DNA of 64,000 bases from Rhodanobacteraceae bacterium. Lineage in GTDB: Bacteria; Pseudomonadota; Gammaproteobacteria; Xanthomonadales; Rhodanobacteraceae. The translations under genes were made by a program, and so were the position numbers. The notes under the pieces were generated by a model. It was not told where the DNA came from, searched no databases, and worked only from the letters and a program-made list of their open reading frames with translations. The DNA lies in contig CP126531.1 of the NCBI GenBank assembly GCA_030167125.1, positions 2,319,001 to 2,383,000 on the forward strand. Direction: 5' to 3'. How positions within the stretch are numbered: the first letter of the stretch is position 1; each line of letters opens with the position of its first letter. Positions 1 through 11,112 of the stretch are shown here, piece by piece.

Positions 1-113
1 GACGCCGTGGGCGCGGACTGTCGCGCAATCAAGTAGCCAATGCCGCCGGCCACGACCAGCAGGACCAACGCGGCAACCGCCGCCACAAAACGTTTTGCGA
101 TAGTTCGGTTCAT
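1..113 (-). CDS. RND-type efflux periplasmic adaptor, N-terminal fragment (cut by window edge)
   Basis: Only the first 37 codons are present: a short basic start (MNRTIAKR), one hydrophobic membrane-anchor segment, then the beginning of a periplasmic region. The start codon overlaps the stop of the upstream TolC-type gene in an ATGA arrangement, so the two are translationally coupled. Assignment as a CusB-like membrane-fusion protein is inferred from the single N-terminal anchor plus its position after an outer-membrane channel gene in a copper cluster. The fragment itself is too short to identify the family. Confidence 0.5.
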   Translation of the reverse strand, partial: MNRTIAKRFVAAVAALVLLVVAGGIGYLIARQSAPTA

Positions 114-1420
114 GGCAGTTGCTCCGGCAAATTGATGGCGCTTGGCGGGTTCTGCTCCGGGAGCAGATAAGCCAGTTGCGCCCAAGCCGTGCCCCAGGCT
201 GCGAGCGCCTGCGCATACGCCACGCGCGTGTTGATTTCGTCGCGCCGCGCTTCCAGCCACGGTTGCAACGAACCGCCGCCACGATACGCGGCGAGCGCGG
301 TACGCGAACGGTCCGTGGCCAGCGGCAGCAGCTTGTCGCGATAGGTGCTGACTTGCTTGCCGTCGCCTTGCCACTCGGCAAGCCCCGCAGCGACCGCCTC
401 GCGCTGCGCGCGGCGTGCATCCTCGTGCTCGTCTTTCACCGCATCGCGCTCTGCGTAGCGCGCGCTGATGTCCTGATCCTGCCGGTCGCCGGGAAACAGC
501 GGCAGGCTGACGCCGACTTCGATGCCGATCATGTCGGGAAGGTGGATACGACTGCCGTACACAAGCCCGACGCTCCAGTTCGGGCGTTTGCCGGCCTTGG
601 CCAAGTCGAGCTTCGCCTGCGCCTGGTCCTCGCGCGCGGCCCAGCCCAGCAGCGGGCCTTGTCGATCCAGGTCGTGCAGCAGTTGTGCCGGAGCAGCAGG
701 TAGCGTCGAGAAATCCGGTGCCGCGCCCAACGTGGCATCGGCGTCGTTGCCGAGCCATCGCTGCAGCGCGGCACGCGCGGAGGCGATCTCCGCGTCCACT
801 CCGGTAATCCGGTTGTCGAGTTCGACGACGGCGGCACGTGCCGCCAGTACATCGGTCGCGCTGCCGGTACCGCCTCGAAGCCTCGCTTTGGCGAGCTGGA
901 CCGCAAGGGCGAATTGCTCGTGCAAATCCTGAAGCTGTTTCCGCTCGGTTTGCGCCGCCCACAGACGTACCCACGCGCCGGCGGTCGCCTGCTTGACGGC
1001 AAGCCGCACCGTGAGGACATCGGCGGCCGAAAGCTGCACGCTGGAATTGGCCACGGCTTTCTCGGCTTCGCGCTTGGCGTACGAGGGGATTTCCTGCATC
1101 ACGCCGATGCTGCGCATGGTCATGCTGTCGGCCGCGGCGTTGAATGCCTGCGAGCCGGTCGCGGTGAGATTGTTGATGCCCGCCGTCAGTTGCGGATCGG
1201 GCAAGCGCCCGGCGCGCACAGCGTCATGCCGGGCGGCTTGGGCGCGCAGCAACTGCGCCTGCACCTGTGGCGCACGTGCGGCTGCGAGTTGCGTCGCCGC
1301 ATCGAGACTCAAAGGTGTGTCCTTGCTTGCCGCGTGCAGCGGCAACGCGGCCAACGCGAACAGGATCGCGACCAGCAGACGCGGCGCGCGCACGCGCCGC
1401 CAAAGCGATGGGGAATGCAT
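110..1420 (-). CDS. TolC-family outer membrane efflux protein (CusC-like)
   Basis: About 436 residues, the normal size for an outer membrane channel of a tripartite efflux pump. The start at 1420 gives a good signal peptide (MHSPSLWRRVRAPRLLVAIL..ALPLHAAS) and has GGAGG five bases upstream; longer in-frame starts lack this. The mature part shows the long Ala/Gln/Arg-rich amphipathic helices and two-fold repeat of the outer membrane efflux protein family (repeat one begins LSLDAATQLAAARAPQV). It would pair with the adaptor that follows with an ATGA overlap and export metal ions, presumably Cu(I)/Ag(I). Metal specificity is inferred from the neighbouring copper genes. Confidence 0.88.
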   Translation of the reverse strand: MHSPSLWRRVRAPRLLVAILFALAALPLHAASKDTPLSLDAATQLAAARAPQVQAQLLRAQAARHDAVRAGRLPDPQLTAGINNLTATGSQAFNAAADSMTMRSIGVMQEIPSYAKREAEKAVANSSVQLSAADVLTVRLAVKQATAGAWVRLWAAQTERKQLQDLHEQFALAVQLAKARLRGGTGSATDVLAARAAVVELDNRITGVDAEIASARAALQRWLGNDADATLGAAPDFSTLPAAPAQLLHDLDRQGPLLGWAAREDQAQAKLDLAKAGKRPNWSVGLVYGSRIHLPDMIGIEVGVSLPLFPGDRQDQDISARYAERDAVKDEHEDARRAQREAVAAGLAEWQGDGKQVSTYRDKLLPLATDRSRTALAAYRGGGSLQPWLEARRDEINTRVAYAQALAAWGTAWAQLAYLLPEQNPPSAINLPEQLP

Positions 1421-1485
1421 AAAAACCTCCACACACGACCAAGCGCGGCCATGGGTATGGCCACGGCGAATGAACGTGGGGAGGC

Positions 1486-1893
1486 CTAAATCAGCAAGAC
1501 GCGGAAGCGCAGTGCTAGCGGTATGCCCGATAGTCGCCACGCCGCAGCATGCTCATGGGCTGCATGCGCGGCGTGCAATGTCGTCAGCACGATCGGTGCC
1601 GGCAGCAATGCAGGCATCGACAACGGTGGCACCGTGGGAGTGGGTACATTCTGAGTCGCAAACGCCTGCTGCGCGCAATGCGCCGGACACAACGCCTGAT
1701 TCTGCTGGCCATGTGCCATTAGCATGCCGTCACAACTCGCAGTCGTGGCCGCGCTCGGCGTCGGCATGTCGGCGGTCGAGCAGGCGTACGACGCCAAGGC
1801 GACCTGCTGGAACAGCAGCGACAGCACCGCCAGCAGCACGAACCGCAGGCGGATGCGTCGGGTTGGGCGAAGGAATCGCTTCACAGTGGGCAT
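1486..1893 (-). CDS. Small secreted Cys/His/Met-containing hypothetical protein
   Basis: 135 residues: basic N-terminus (MPTVKRFLRPTRRIRLR), a hydrophobic signal segment (FVLLAVLSLLFQQVALA), then a region with four Cys (CSTAD, SCDGM, LCPAHCAQ), several Met and His, and an AHAAHEHAAA stretch. It lies between the copper ATPase and the TolC-type gene on the same strand, in a place where copper operons often carry small periplasmic metal-binding proteins. I do not recognise a named family; a DUF2946-like metal-binding protein is possible. A role in periplasmic copper binding is inferred from composition and context only. Confidence 0.6.
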   Translation of the reverse strand: MPTVKRFLRPTRRIRLRFVLLAVLSLLFQQVALASYACSTADMPTPSAATTASCDGMLMAHGQQNQALCPAHCAQQAFATQNVPTPTVPPLSMPALLPAPIVLTTLHAAHAAHEHAAAWRLSGIPLALRFRVLLI

Positions 1894-2066
1894 CGTACTC
1901 TATCCGCTTGGCACTTGCGGTATTTCATCGTGGGATCGCGGCAGCAATCCTGCGCTGCCGACTGCGGTGCGTCGGTATCCGTGCCGACCGGTCGATATGA
2001 AGCAGGACTGGAGAGCAACCTTCCGCTAGCCGCCAATTGCTCTTGCCAGCTCCTCACGTCAAGTTC

Positions 2067-4459
<2,393 letters not shown>

Positions 4460-4463
<4 letters not shown>

Positions 4464-4885
4464 GCCGTATCTCCATGGCTGAGTGCGCCCAAGATCGGAC
4501 ACGCGCCGAGATCGCCGTGACCGGGACATTCGTCAATGAGCTTTTTCAGGCCACATCGCACCCGCTGCATTTCGGTGATCCGCTGCTCGATTTGCGCAAG
4601 TTTCGTTTCTGCACGTTGCTTGACGCCACGTACACCGTGCTGGCGGTCGGTAGACAACGCCAGCAGTTCGCGAATCTCGCCGAGCGTGAAGCCGAGCTGC
4701 TTTGCGCGACGAATAAAGCACAGGCGTTCCACTGCGAACGCGTCATAATCTCGATAGCCGGATGCACGCCGGCGTGGCGCCGGCAACAGCCCTTCGCGTT
4801 CGTAGTAGCGGATGGTGTCGATGCCGACCGCAGCGCGTTTGGCGACGGTGCCGATGGGTAGATGTGAGGCCATGTTCGTGTTCAT
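4460..4885 (-). CDS. MerR-family heavy-metal-responsive transcriptional regulator
   Basis: 141 residues with the MerR N-terminal winged helix ([24 protein letters not shown]), a long dimerisation helix and a C-terminal metal loop in which two Cys are nine residues apart ([10 protein letters not shown]). At the place where divalent-metal sensors such as ZntR and MerR have a conserved Cys (the QHGVRGVK segment) there is none, as in Cu(I)/Ag(I) sensors like CueR. With the copper ATPase immediately downstream, a copper sensor is the best reading. The first ATG sits only about 7 bases below the predicted -10 box, so translation is either leaderless from 4885 or starts at the second Met (4873). Confidence 0.9.
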
Positions 4886-4891
4886 ACGGTG

Positions 4892-4923
4892 AGTCTAGAC
4901 CCTTGACCATGGTCCAGAGTCAA
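4892..4923 (-). promoter_or_regulatory. MerR-type promoter and operator of the merR-ATPase-efflux unit
   Basis: Reading leftward, a TTGACT -35 (4918-4923) and a TAGACT -10 (4892-4897) are separated by 20 bp rather than 17, the over-long spacer characteristic of MerR-activated promoters. The spacer lies within a 24-bp dyad at 4898-4921 centred on ACCATGGT in which 20 of 24 positions are symmetric. The predicted transcription start falls at about 4885, the first merR codon. MerR-type regulators twist such promoters into an active form when metal binds; here the regulator would drive its own gene together with the ATPase. Confidence 0.85.
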
Positions 4924-4970
4924 GCACTTTTTTCCTTTCTCGCCATCGATCATGAACTGACGTCGCGGGG

Positions 4971-5885
4971 CTAGCGATGGTTGGGCGGCAAATGATCATG
5001 GATGGCGGTGGCGGCGATCGCGGCTTCGCCGGTCGCCACGCTGATTTGATTCAGCGCCTTGACCATGTCGCCGGCGGCATACAACCCGGGAACCGAAGTC
5101 TGTTGATGCGCGTCCACATCCAGATCTCCGTTGGCTTCGCAACGCGCGCCCAGCCCGGTCGCCAGATCGTTGCGGCACTTGCCGCCGAGCATGGAATACA
5201 AGATGTCGAACTTGTAACGCGTGCCGCCATGTGTACGAACCATCACGCGTTCACGTTCGCCGACCGCGATTAATTCGATCTTCTCGGCACAGAATCTGAT
5301 GCCGGCTTCCTGCAACGCGCGCCGTTGCTCACGGGCAAGTTCCACGTCATCGCCCCAGGCCAGCAAAGTGACATCGGGGGAATAGGTGCGCAGAAACAAG
5401 GCATGCGTTGCCGCGGTTTTGGGCGGTCCAAGCACCGCGATCTTCCGATCGATCACTTCATAGGCGTCGCACACCGGGCACAGCCGGATGCAGCCAAGCC
5501 GGATCGCCCCGCGCAGATCGGCAATCGGAGGCTCATCATCCACGATGCCGGTAGCCAGCAGCACGCGTCGCGCGCTGATTTCCGCACCACCGACGGATGC
5601 GATGAAGCCCCCATCGAGTCGGCGCAAATCCTCCACACGCCCGCGTTGAATTTCCACACCATAACGACATGCCTGAGCGCGCAGACGATCCAGAAGATCG
5701 TCCCCGGAAATGCCTTGCGGGAATCCGGGATAATTGTGCGACACCGGAATGCAGGACGCGCGGCTATCGCCGCTGTCGATGATCGCAATTTCGCGCCGGT
5801 ATCGCGCAAGATAGATCGCAGCGGTCAAACCTGCAGGACCTGCACCGACGATCAGGCAATCCATTGTTTTTTCGGGATCGGGCAT
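4971..5885 (-). CDS. Thioredoxin-reductase-like FAD-dependent pyridine nucleotide-disulfide oxidoreductase
   Basis: 304 residues. The FAD-binding Rossmann motif GAGPAGLTAAIYLAR is near residue 13, a redox-active CPVC pair lies in the central NADPH domain (RLCPVCDAYEV), and the C-terminal FAD motif reads VPGLYAAGDM. It is close in plan to TrxB but the NADPH-domain nucleotide motif is degenerate (AVLGPPKTAATHAL rather than GxGxxA), as in many orphan TrxR-like proteins. The start at 5885 follows a GAGGG. It is last in the copL-copA-copB unit; a part in thiol repair or metal reduction under copper stress is inferred from context, not shown. Confidence 0.8.
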   Translation of the reverse strand: MPDPEKTMDCLIVGAGPAGLTAAIYLARYRREIAIIDSGDSRASCIPVSHNYPGFPQGISGDDLLDRLRAQACRYGVEIQRGRVEDLRRLDGGFIASVGGAEISARRVLLATGIVDDEPPIADLRGAIRLGCIRLCPVCDAYEVIDRKIAVLGPPKTAATHALFLRTYSPDVTLLAWGDDVELAREQRRALQEAGIRFCAEKIELIAVGERERVMVRTHGGTRYKFDILYSMLGGKCRNDLATGLGARCEANGDLDVDAHQQTSVPGLYAAGDMVKALNQISVATGEAAIAATAIHDHLPPNHR

Positions 5886-5897
5886 GACGTGCTTCCC

Positions 5898-6473
5898 TCA
5901 ACGAGGAGCGCGCTGCGACGTCCAGCGGATCAAGGTAATCTTCCATTGACCGCCGATCCGCTTCAGTTCCATTTGTTCGTGGCTGCGCAAGACAACCGGT
6001 TTGCCCTTGCTGCTCGCGCTGATTTCAGCGTCGCTCGCCACCTGCGCTCTTTCGCCCATGCCCATAGATCTGCGCGATAGCAACTTGATCTTCGCGTTCT
6101 TGAGAAAGGCGATGTCCTCGGGCAGATGATGCGCGGCGTACTCGGCGCGGCTCTGGGTCTTGCCGTCCTCGGTGATTTGCGCGTCCGGCGCCAGCATGGC
6201 CAGTGCCGCCGCTCGATCGCCACGCGTAAGCGCATCATGAAACGCCTGCACCGCGGCTTCGGCGGCGGGAGCGCCGCTCGGCTTCATCATTCCTTGCATG
6301 TTCTGCATGCTTTGCATCCCCTGCATATGCTGCATTCCGGGCACCGCCTGCACACCGCCCGGCTCGGACTTGTGCATGGCAGGCGTAGCCGGGGTCGTTT
6401 GTTGCGCAGCGACCATGGTCGAAACGGCGACCAGTGCGCCGACGATTGTCAGCCCAACAAATTGCTTGTTCAT
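5898..6473 (-). CDS. Secreted NTF2-like (DUF4440/SnoaL-type) protein with Met-rich leader segment
   Basis: About 191 residues from the ATG at 6473, which has a GGAGTT upstream and yields a signal peptide (MNKQFVGLTIVGALVAVSTMVAAQ). After cleavage comes a copper-ligand-like stretch with repeated MQ(H/G)M/MQGM units, then an NTF2-fold domain (AVQAFHDALTRGDRAAALAML.. to RWTSQRAPR). NTF2-like proteins of this sort often occur in copper operons; the domain supplies a small cone-shaped pocket but no catalytic assignment can be made. It is 43 bases downstream of the cytochrome c gene. Confidence 0.75.
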   Translation of the reverse strand: MNKQFVGLTIVGALVAVSTMVAAQQTTPATPAMHKSEPGGVQAVPGMQHMQGMQSMQNMQGMMKPSGAPAAEAAVQAFHDALTRGDRAAALAMLAPDAQITEDGKTQSRAEYAAHHLPEDIAFLKNAKIKLLSRRSMGMGERAQVASDAEISASSKGKPVVLRSHEQMELKRIGGQWKITLIRWTSQRAPR

Positions 6474-6516
6474 GGGTGAACTCCTTGGGTGGGAGAGCAA
6501 ATGCTCTTGCCCGGTT

Positions 6517-7218
6517 CTAGTGCGCGGAAGATGTTGCATGCGCAGGCGATGGAACGGTGGTGCTTGGCGCCGGCATGGTCATGCCCGGCATCGCCGACAT
6601 TCCTGATTCTGGGTGCGCATGATTGCTGCCGTGATCAGCTTCGCCGTGTGAATACGTGTGTGCGTTCCCGGCACCCGAATCCATGTCCATGTCCTCATCC
6701 GGCGGCGCCTTGGCGACGATCGCCTTGTACTGCGCGGGCGTCATGCCGGGCAGCTTCTCGATGAACGCGACCATGCTCCAGATGGTCGGGTCGTCATGGC
6801 TGCCATCGAGGCCCCAGGCCGGCATCGCACTCATCTTGATGCCGTGCTTGATGACCCAGAATGCATCCTGCGGATCCACGTGCACCTTCGAAAGGTTCGG
6901 CGGCTGTGGATACATGCCCTTGCGCAGTTCCGAATCCTCCATGCCCGGCCTCAGATGACAGCCTGTACACATCGCGGCGTACTGGCCCGCGCCCTTGAGG
7001 ATCAACTGCGGATCGTCGAGATTCGGAACCTTGATGTCTTCCGAGCGCACGTGGATGGAGCGGTCGCGCACGGTCTGCATCGCCTTGTAGGTCACGCTCC
7101 AGTGATGATCGTCGGCACCGATGTTGTACAGCCCGGAATAACCGAATAGCGCCAGCACGATGGCAATCACCACCAGCACGGCTGTGGTCACGATGACGTG
7201 TTCTGTGTGCCTTTTCAT
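6517..7218 (-). CDS. Membrane-anchored monohaem cytochrome c with His/Met-rich tail
   Basis: 233 residues: one N-terminal transmembrane anchor (VIVTTAVLVVIAIVLALFGYSGLY), a class I cytochrome c domain with a single haem site CTGCH and a likely axial Met in IKMSAMPAW, then a long C-terminal tail rich in Asp, His and Met (HTYSHGEADHGSNHAH, SGMSAMPGMTMPA). It follows copB by 14 bases. It may pass electrons linked to the multicopper oxidase or handle Cu(I) through the tail; both are inferences. Similar cytochromes are common in cop clusters of Xanthomonadales. Confidence 0.85.
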   Translation of the reverse strand: MKRHTEHVIVTTAVLVVIAIVLALFGYSGLYNIGADDHHWSVTYKAMQTVRDRSIHVRSEDIKVPNLDDPQLILKGAGQYAAMCTGCHLRPGMEDSELRKGMYPQPPNLSKVHVDPQDAFWVIKHGIKMSAMPAWGLDGSHDDPTIWSMVAFIEKLPGMTPAQYKAIVAKAPPDEDMDMDSGAGNAHTYSHGEADHGSNHAHPESGMSAMPGMTMPAPSTTVPSPAHATSSAH

Positions 7219-7232
7219 GGGATTGGTTTCCT

Positions 7233-8558
7233 TCAGAACCAGAAGTGGATGCCGGCGACGAATTGCAGATCGCCGGCGGGTTCGTTTTGTGCGCGATAGA
7301 GATCGGCGGTACGCCCGAAGCGCTGCCGCCAGACCACCCCGATGTAGGGCGCGAATTCGCGTCGGATTTCATAGCGAAGACGCAGGCCCAGTTCGGCGTC
7401 CGACAAGCCGGAGCCGATGCCGCGCTGCGGATCATCCTTGCCATAGAGGTTCACCTCGAACTTTGGCTGCAGAATGAGGCGTTGCGTCAACAGCTCTTCG
7501 TATTCGAACTGGACCCGCGCCGCGGTACGGCCGTTCTGGCCCACATACAACGTGGCTTCGGTTTCGAACCAGTACGGCGCGAGACCTTCCACGCCAAATG
7601 CAGCCCAGGTGCGGTTCGGGCCTTCGCCGAAGTCTTCACGCACGCCGAGTTGGGTACCCCAATAAGCGCTGGTGGCGTGATACCACAGCGCTTCGGTGCG
7701 CAGGTCTTCGAGCTTGCCGCGGGCTTGTTCGCCCTCGAACTTCACCCACAGCTTGTTGAAGTCCTTGCCGTACCAGAATTGGCCGTCAATGAACGTGGAG
7801 TTGTTGCCATGGTTGTCGTGCGCGTACTCAAGTTGGTCGATCAGGAGCATGCCTTCCTTCGCATGATCGGACATCGCCATGCCGGGCATATCGGTGTAGC
7901 GGTAGCCGTCCGAGTAGTCCGGGCTGCGCGCATCCGGCGGAGCGTTGCCGCCCTGCATCGAGGACATGTCCATGCCCTGCATGGACGGCATTGCCATCCC
8001 TTGCATGCCCTCGGCCAGACCGCCGGGTTCGGGGCGTACCCCGATCATGTTGCCGAAGTCCAGATGCTGCAGTTCCATCGGTTTTGATGATTGCTTCGAC
8101 ATCGGCTGTGTGCCATGCATCGGCATGCCTTGCATGGAAGACTTGTCCATGCCTTGCATTTCCATGCCCTGCATGGATTGCGCGGACGAAGAGCCCGATG
8201 CCGGGGCCGAGGACGACTTCGGCGGTGACATCTGCATGCCTTGCATGGACGAGGAGTCCACCCCGTGCATCGCGTGGGCGGAACTTGCCGGAGCAGGCGC
8301 GGCGGCGTGCTTGTGCTTCTTCGATTTGGCCGGATGCGCAGGCATATGCATGTTCGGCATCGAGGACATGCCCATGCCCTGCATGGAATGGCCGGATGAC
8401 GAAGCAGGCGCGGGCGCCGATGAGGATGTCGCCGGCGGCGACATCTGCATGCCTTGCATGTCGACTTGCTCCGCGATCGCTGGCAAAGCAAGCATCAACC
8501 CGAAAGTGACTGCTGCAACGCGCAGGGCTTTTGCGTGTGGAGAAATGTTCGTGTTCAT
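7233..8558 (-). CDS. copB: Copper resistance protein B (outer membrane)
   Basis: About 441 residues from the ATG at 8558, which overlaps the copA stop as ATGA. A signal peptide (ending ALPAIA) is followed by about 200 residues of repeats of the type SMQGM(D/E)M and MPNMHMP, a dense Met/His copper-binding region. The C-terminal half is the CopB beta-barrel domain (LLIDQLEYAHDNHGNNSTFIDGQ.. to FVAGIHFWF, with the aromatic C-terminal residue typical of outer membrane proteins). CopB works with the multicopper oxidase CopA in periplasmic copper sequestration and oxidation. The repeat region is much longer than in the shortest family members. Confidence 0.95.
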   Translation of the reverse strand: MNTNISPHAKALRVAAVTFGLMLALPAIAEQVDMQGMQMSPPATSSSAPAPASSSGHSMQGMGMSSMPNMHMPAHPAKSKKHKHAAAPAPASSAHAMHGVDSSSMQGMQMSPPKSSSAPASGSSSAQSMQGMEMQGMDKSSMQGMPMHGTQPMSKQSSKPMELQHLDFGNMIGVRPEPGGLAEGMQGMAMPSMQGMDMSSMQGGNAPPDARSPDYSDGYRYTDMPGMAMSDHAKEGMLLIDQLEYAHDNHGNNSTFIDGQFWYGKDFNKLWVKFEGEQARGKLEDLRTEALWYHATSAYWGTQLGVREDFGEGPNRTWAAFGVEGLAPYWFETEATLYVGQNGRTAARVQFEYEELLTQRLILQPKFEVNLYGKDDPQRGIGSGLSDAELGLRLRYEIRREFAPYIGVVWRQRFGRTADLYRAQNEPAGDLQFVAGIHFWF

Positions 8559-10393
8559 GCCGTCACCACCTCGCGGAACATGCCCGCCTCCATGTGGTAG
8601 AGCAGATGGCAGTGATAGGCCCACCGCCCGGGATTGTCGGCGGTCACGGCGTAGGTCACCCGCTGGGCCGGTTGCACGTTGATGGTGTGCTTGCGCGCGA
8701 TCACTTCTTCTTGCGGGTTTTCCAGCTCGCTGAAGATGCCGTGCAGGTGAATCGGGTGGTTCATCATCGTGTCGTTGACCAGCACGATGCGCAGCCGCTC
8801 ATTGAGCTTGAAATGGACCGGTTTGGCATCGGAGAAGACCACACCATCGAACGACCACACGAACCGCTCCATGCTGCCGGTCAGGTGCAGTTCGATCTCG
8901 CGGTCCGGCGCGCGCGGATCGCTCGGGCCTTCCACCGCGTGCAAATCCGCATACGTCAATACACGACGACCGTTGTCGCGCAGGCCGACGCCCGGATCGT
9001 CGAGGTCGGTGCGCGGCATGTCCACGTGCATGTCCACGCCGGGATTGTTGTACTCGGTGCGCGCGTGGTGCGCTTTCTTCATGCCAGCCGGGGCAAGCTG
9101 GGTAGCGGCCATGTCCATTCCAGGCGTGCCGCCATGCTGGCTGCCTTGCATCAATGACATGTCCATGCCGGACATGGAATCGTGATCCATGCCTTGCATG
9201 TTCGACATGCCCTGCATCCCCGACGAGCCATGCCCTTGTGCCATCGCGCCCATCATGTCCACCATCGTCAGCGTGGGCACCGCATCCATGATGGGCACCT
9301 CGGCCTCCATGCCGGGGCGCGTGGCGAGCGTGCCGCGCGCGTAGCCGCTGCGATCGATGGATTCGGCGAAGATCGTGTAGGCACGGTCTTCCTGCGGTTG
9401 CACGATCACGTCGTAGGTTTCAGCCACGCCAATTCGAAATTCGTCGACACTCACCGGATGCACGTCCTGGCCGTCCGCTGAAACCACGGACATCTTCAAG
9501 CCGGGTATGCGCACATCGAAGTAGCTGTTGGCCGAGCCGTTGATGAAGCGCAACCGCACCCGTTCGCCCGGCTTGAACAGGCCCGTCCAGTTGCCGGCAG
9601 GCGTGTTGCCGTTCATCAGATACGTGTAGGTGAACCCACTGATGTCGATCGCGTCGCGCGGGCTCATGCGCATCTTGTTCCACATCGCACGCGCCTGCAG
9701 CGCGCCGCGCAGGCCCAGCACCGAGGTGTCGCGCAGAAAATCCGGCAGCGTGAGTTGGTTGAAGTTGAAGTAGTCGCCCTGTTTTTTCAGGATTGCGAAG
9801 ATGTGTTCCGGATCAAGATCGGTCCAGTCGTTCAGCATTACCACGTAATCGCGGTTGCTCGGGTTGCGCTCGGGTCCCGCAGGTTCGATCACCAAGGGAC
9901 CGTACGGTCCGTTCTGTTCCTGGAAATGCGAGTGCGAGTGGTACCAGTAGGTGCCGCTCTGCTTCACGGGAAAGCGGTAGACGAAAGTTTCGCCCGGCGC
10001 GATGCCGGGAAAACTAATGCCCGGCACACCATCCATGTCCGCCGGCAACACGATGCCGTGCCAATGGATCGAGCTTTGCACCGGCAGCCGGTTGGTGACT
10101 CGCAGCGTGACCGTGGTGCCTTCTTTCCACCGCAGGATCGGGCCGGGCAACTGGCCATTGATGGCGTGCGCGACCGTGGGATGGCCGGTGAAGTTGACCG
10201 GCATTTCCGCGATCTCCAGATTGAACTCGGTGCCGGACAGGCCGTTTTGTTGCTCTGGCCTGGTCGAGGCCCAAGACAATTTGGGCCACGCGCCCAAAGT
10301 TGCGGCGACGCCGCCGAGCGCTAGCCCTTGCACGAAGCGGCGGCGCGAAAACCCGGGCAACGCCAAGCCCGGAAATGGTTTGCGGTCTTCCAT
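8555..10393 (-). CDS. copA: Copper-resistance multicopper oxidase (Pco/Cop-type CopA)
   Basis: 612 residues with a twin-arginine signal (FSRRRFVQGLALGG) for folded export to the periplasm. The four copper-ligand segments are present in order: HWHGIVLP, WYHSHSHFQ, HPIHLHG and YHCHLLYHMEAGMF. Between the second and third cupredoxin domains is a Met-rich insert (about 9060-9270) with MQGMSNMQGMDHDSMSGMDM-like units, typical of copper-tolerance oxidases. It oxidises Cu(I) and binds excess copper. It is followed directly by copB (ATGA overlap) and preceded by the copL-like gene. It should not be confused with the P-type ATPase also called CopA. Confidence 0.96.
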   Translation of the reverse strand: MEDRKPFPGLALPGFSRRRFVQGLALGGVAATLGAWPKLSWASTRPEQQNGLSGTEFNLEIAEMPVNFTGHPTVAHAINGQLPGPILRWKEGTTVTLRVTNRLPVQSSIHWHGIVLPADMDGVPGISFPGIAPGETFVYRFPVKQSGTYWYHSHSHFQEQNGPYGPLVIEPAGPERNPSNRDYVVMLNDWTDLDPEHIFAILKKQGDYFNFNQLTLPDFLRDTSVLGLRGALQARAMWNKMRMSPRDAIDISGFTYTYLMNGNTPAGNWTGLFKPGERVRLRFINGSANSYFDVRIPGLKMSVVSADGQDVHPVSVDEFRIGVAETYDVIVQPQEDRAYTIFAESIDRSGYARGTLATRPGMEAEVPIMDAVPTLTMVDMMGAMAQGHGSSGMQGMSNMQGMDHDSMSGMDMSLMQGSQHGGTPGMDMAATQLAPAGMKKAHHARTEYNNPGVDMHVDMPRTDLDDPGVGLRDNGRRVLTYADLHAVEGPSDPRAPDREIELHLTGSMERFVWSFDGVVFSDAKPVHFKLNERLRIVLVNDTMMNHPIHLHGIFSELENPQEEVIARKHTINVQPAQRVTYAVTADNPGRWAYHCHLLYHMEAGMFREVVTA

Positions 10394-10507
10394 GTTGAAC
10401 TCCCGAACAGCGCGGTTACACGCTGAATACGATCAAGATGAGCATCTGCCGCGAGTCAGGCTCACGGGCAAATGCAGACAAGCGGCGCTGGGCGCCGCGA
10501 TCGGGAG

Positions 10508-10927
10508 TCAGGCGATCGGTGGTCGCAAGGGTGGCGCGGAAAGTGCCCGCACCGGCTGGGAGTAGATCAGGGCAAACGCAGTACCGTGTATCGGCTGCAT
10601 CTCCAGACCGAGATACGGCACACCGACGATGCCGCTGCACACAGATGCGCAATAGCAACCGCCGTTATGGCAACAACCATGGCCATTGCCAGCCGGTGGC
10701 GTCGGCGCTGGAGTCGACATGGGAGAGCCCGGCACCATTGCCATGCCGTCGCAATGCACCGTGGTCGACCGCGGTTGCGCCGCCTGAATCGCCGCGTTCA
10801 CGCCCATCGCATCGGCCATGCGCAGCGGGCCGGCGAGTGCACCCGACGCGAGCAGCGTCCACGCCAGCAGCGCCGTGCCGAGCACGGCGCGGAAGCTGCG
10901 GGAACGCGGATGGAACGGGCGGCGCAT
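10508..10927 (-). CDS. CopL-like secreted metal-binding protein upstream of copA
   Basis: About 139 residues from the ATG at 10927. A signal segment (SFRAVLGTALLAWTLLASGALA) leads to a region with HCDGMAM and a Cys cluster (GHGCCHNGGCYCASVCSG), then a proline-rich end. In Xanthomonas and Stenotrophomonas a small Cys/His protein, CopL, lies directly upstream of copAB and is needed for copper-dependent expression; position, size and composition match that pattern. The gene is first in the leftward unit, divergent from the EamA transporter. The exact family is uncertain and a DUF2946 protein is the alternative. Confidence 0.65.
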   Translation of the reverse strand: MRRPFHPRSRSFRAVLGTALLAWTLLASGALAGPLRMADAMGVNAAIQAAQPRSTTVHCDGMAMVPGSPMSTPAPTPPAGNGHGCCHNGGCYCASVCSGIVGVPYLGLEMQPIHGTAFALIYSQPVRALSAPPLRPPIA

Positions 10928-11112
10928 GCCATCAACATAGTCGCCGCCGCGTCGCGGCGCAACTCTGGAGGCGGGTTTACAGTAAGCCACCCGCTGCCTG
11001 CTGAAAGCAAGTCCGAATGCCGCTCATCATCTTGAAGCAGCCTGATTCCGAACGATCTCACCTGAACCGCTCCGGCTTTCGCGGCCCCAACAATCTTTGA
11101 GAGGATTGGGGC

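Noticed and set aside
7245..8087. 280-codon rightward frame over copB
   Set aside because: Shadow of copB with no recognisable domain or ribosome site.
10960..11010. Possible 20-bp-spaced promoter before the copL-like gene (TTGCTT..TACTGT)
   Set aside because: The spacer has no dyad like that at merR and the boxes are weak, so it is not reported as a MerR-type promoter.
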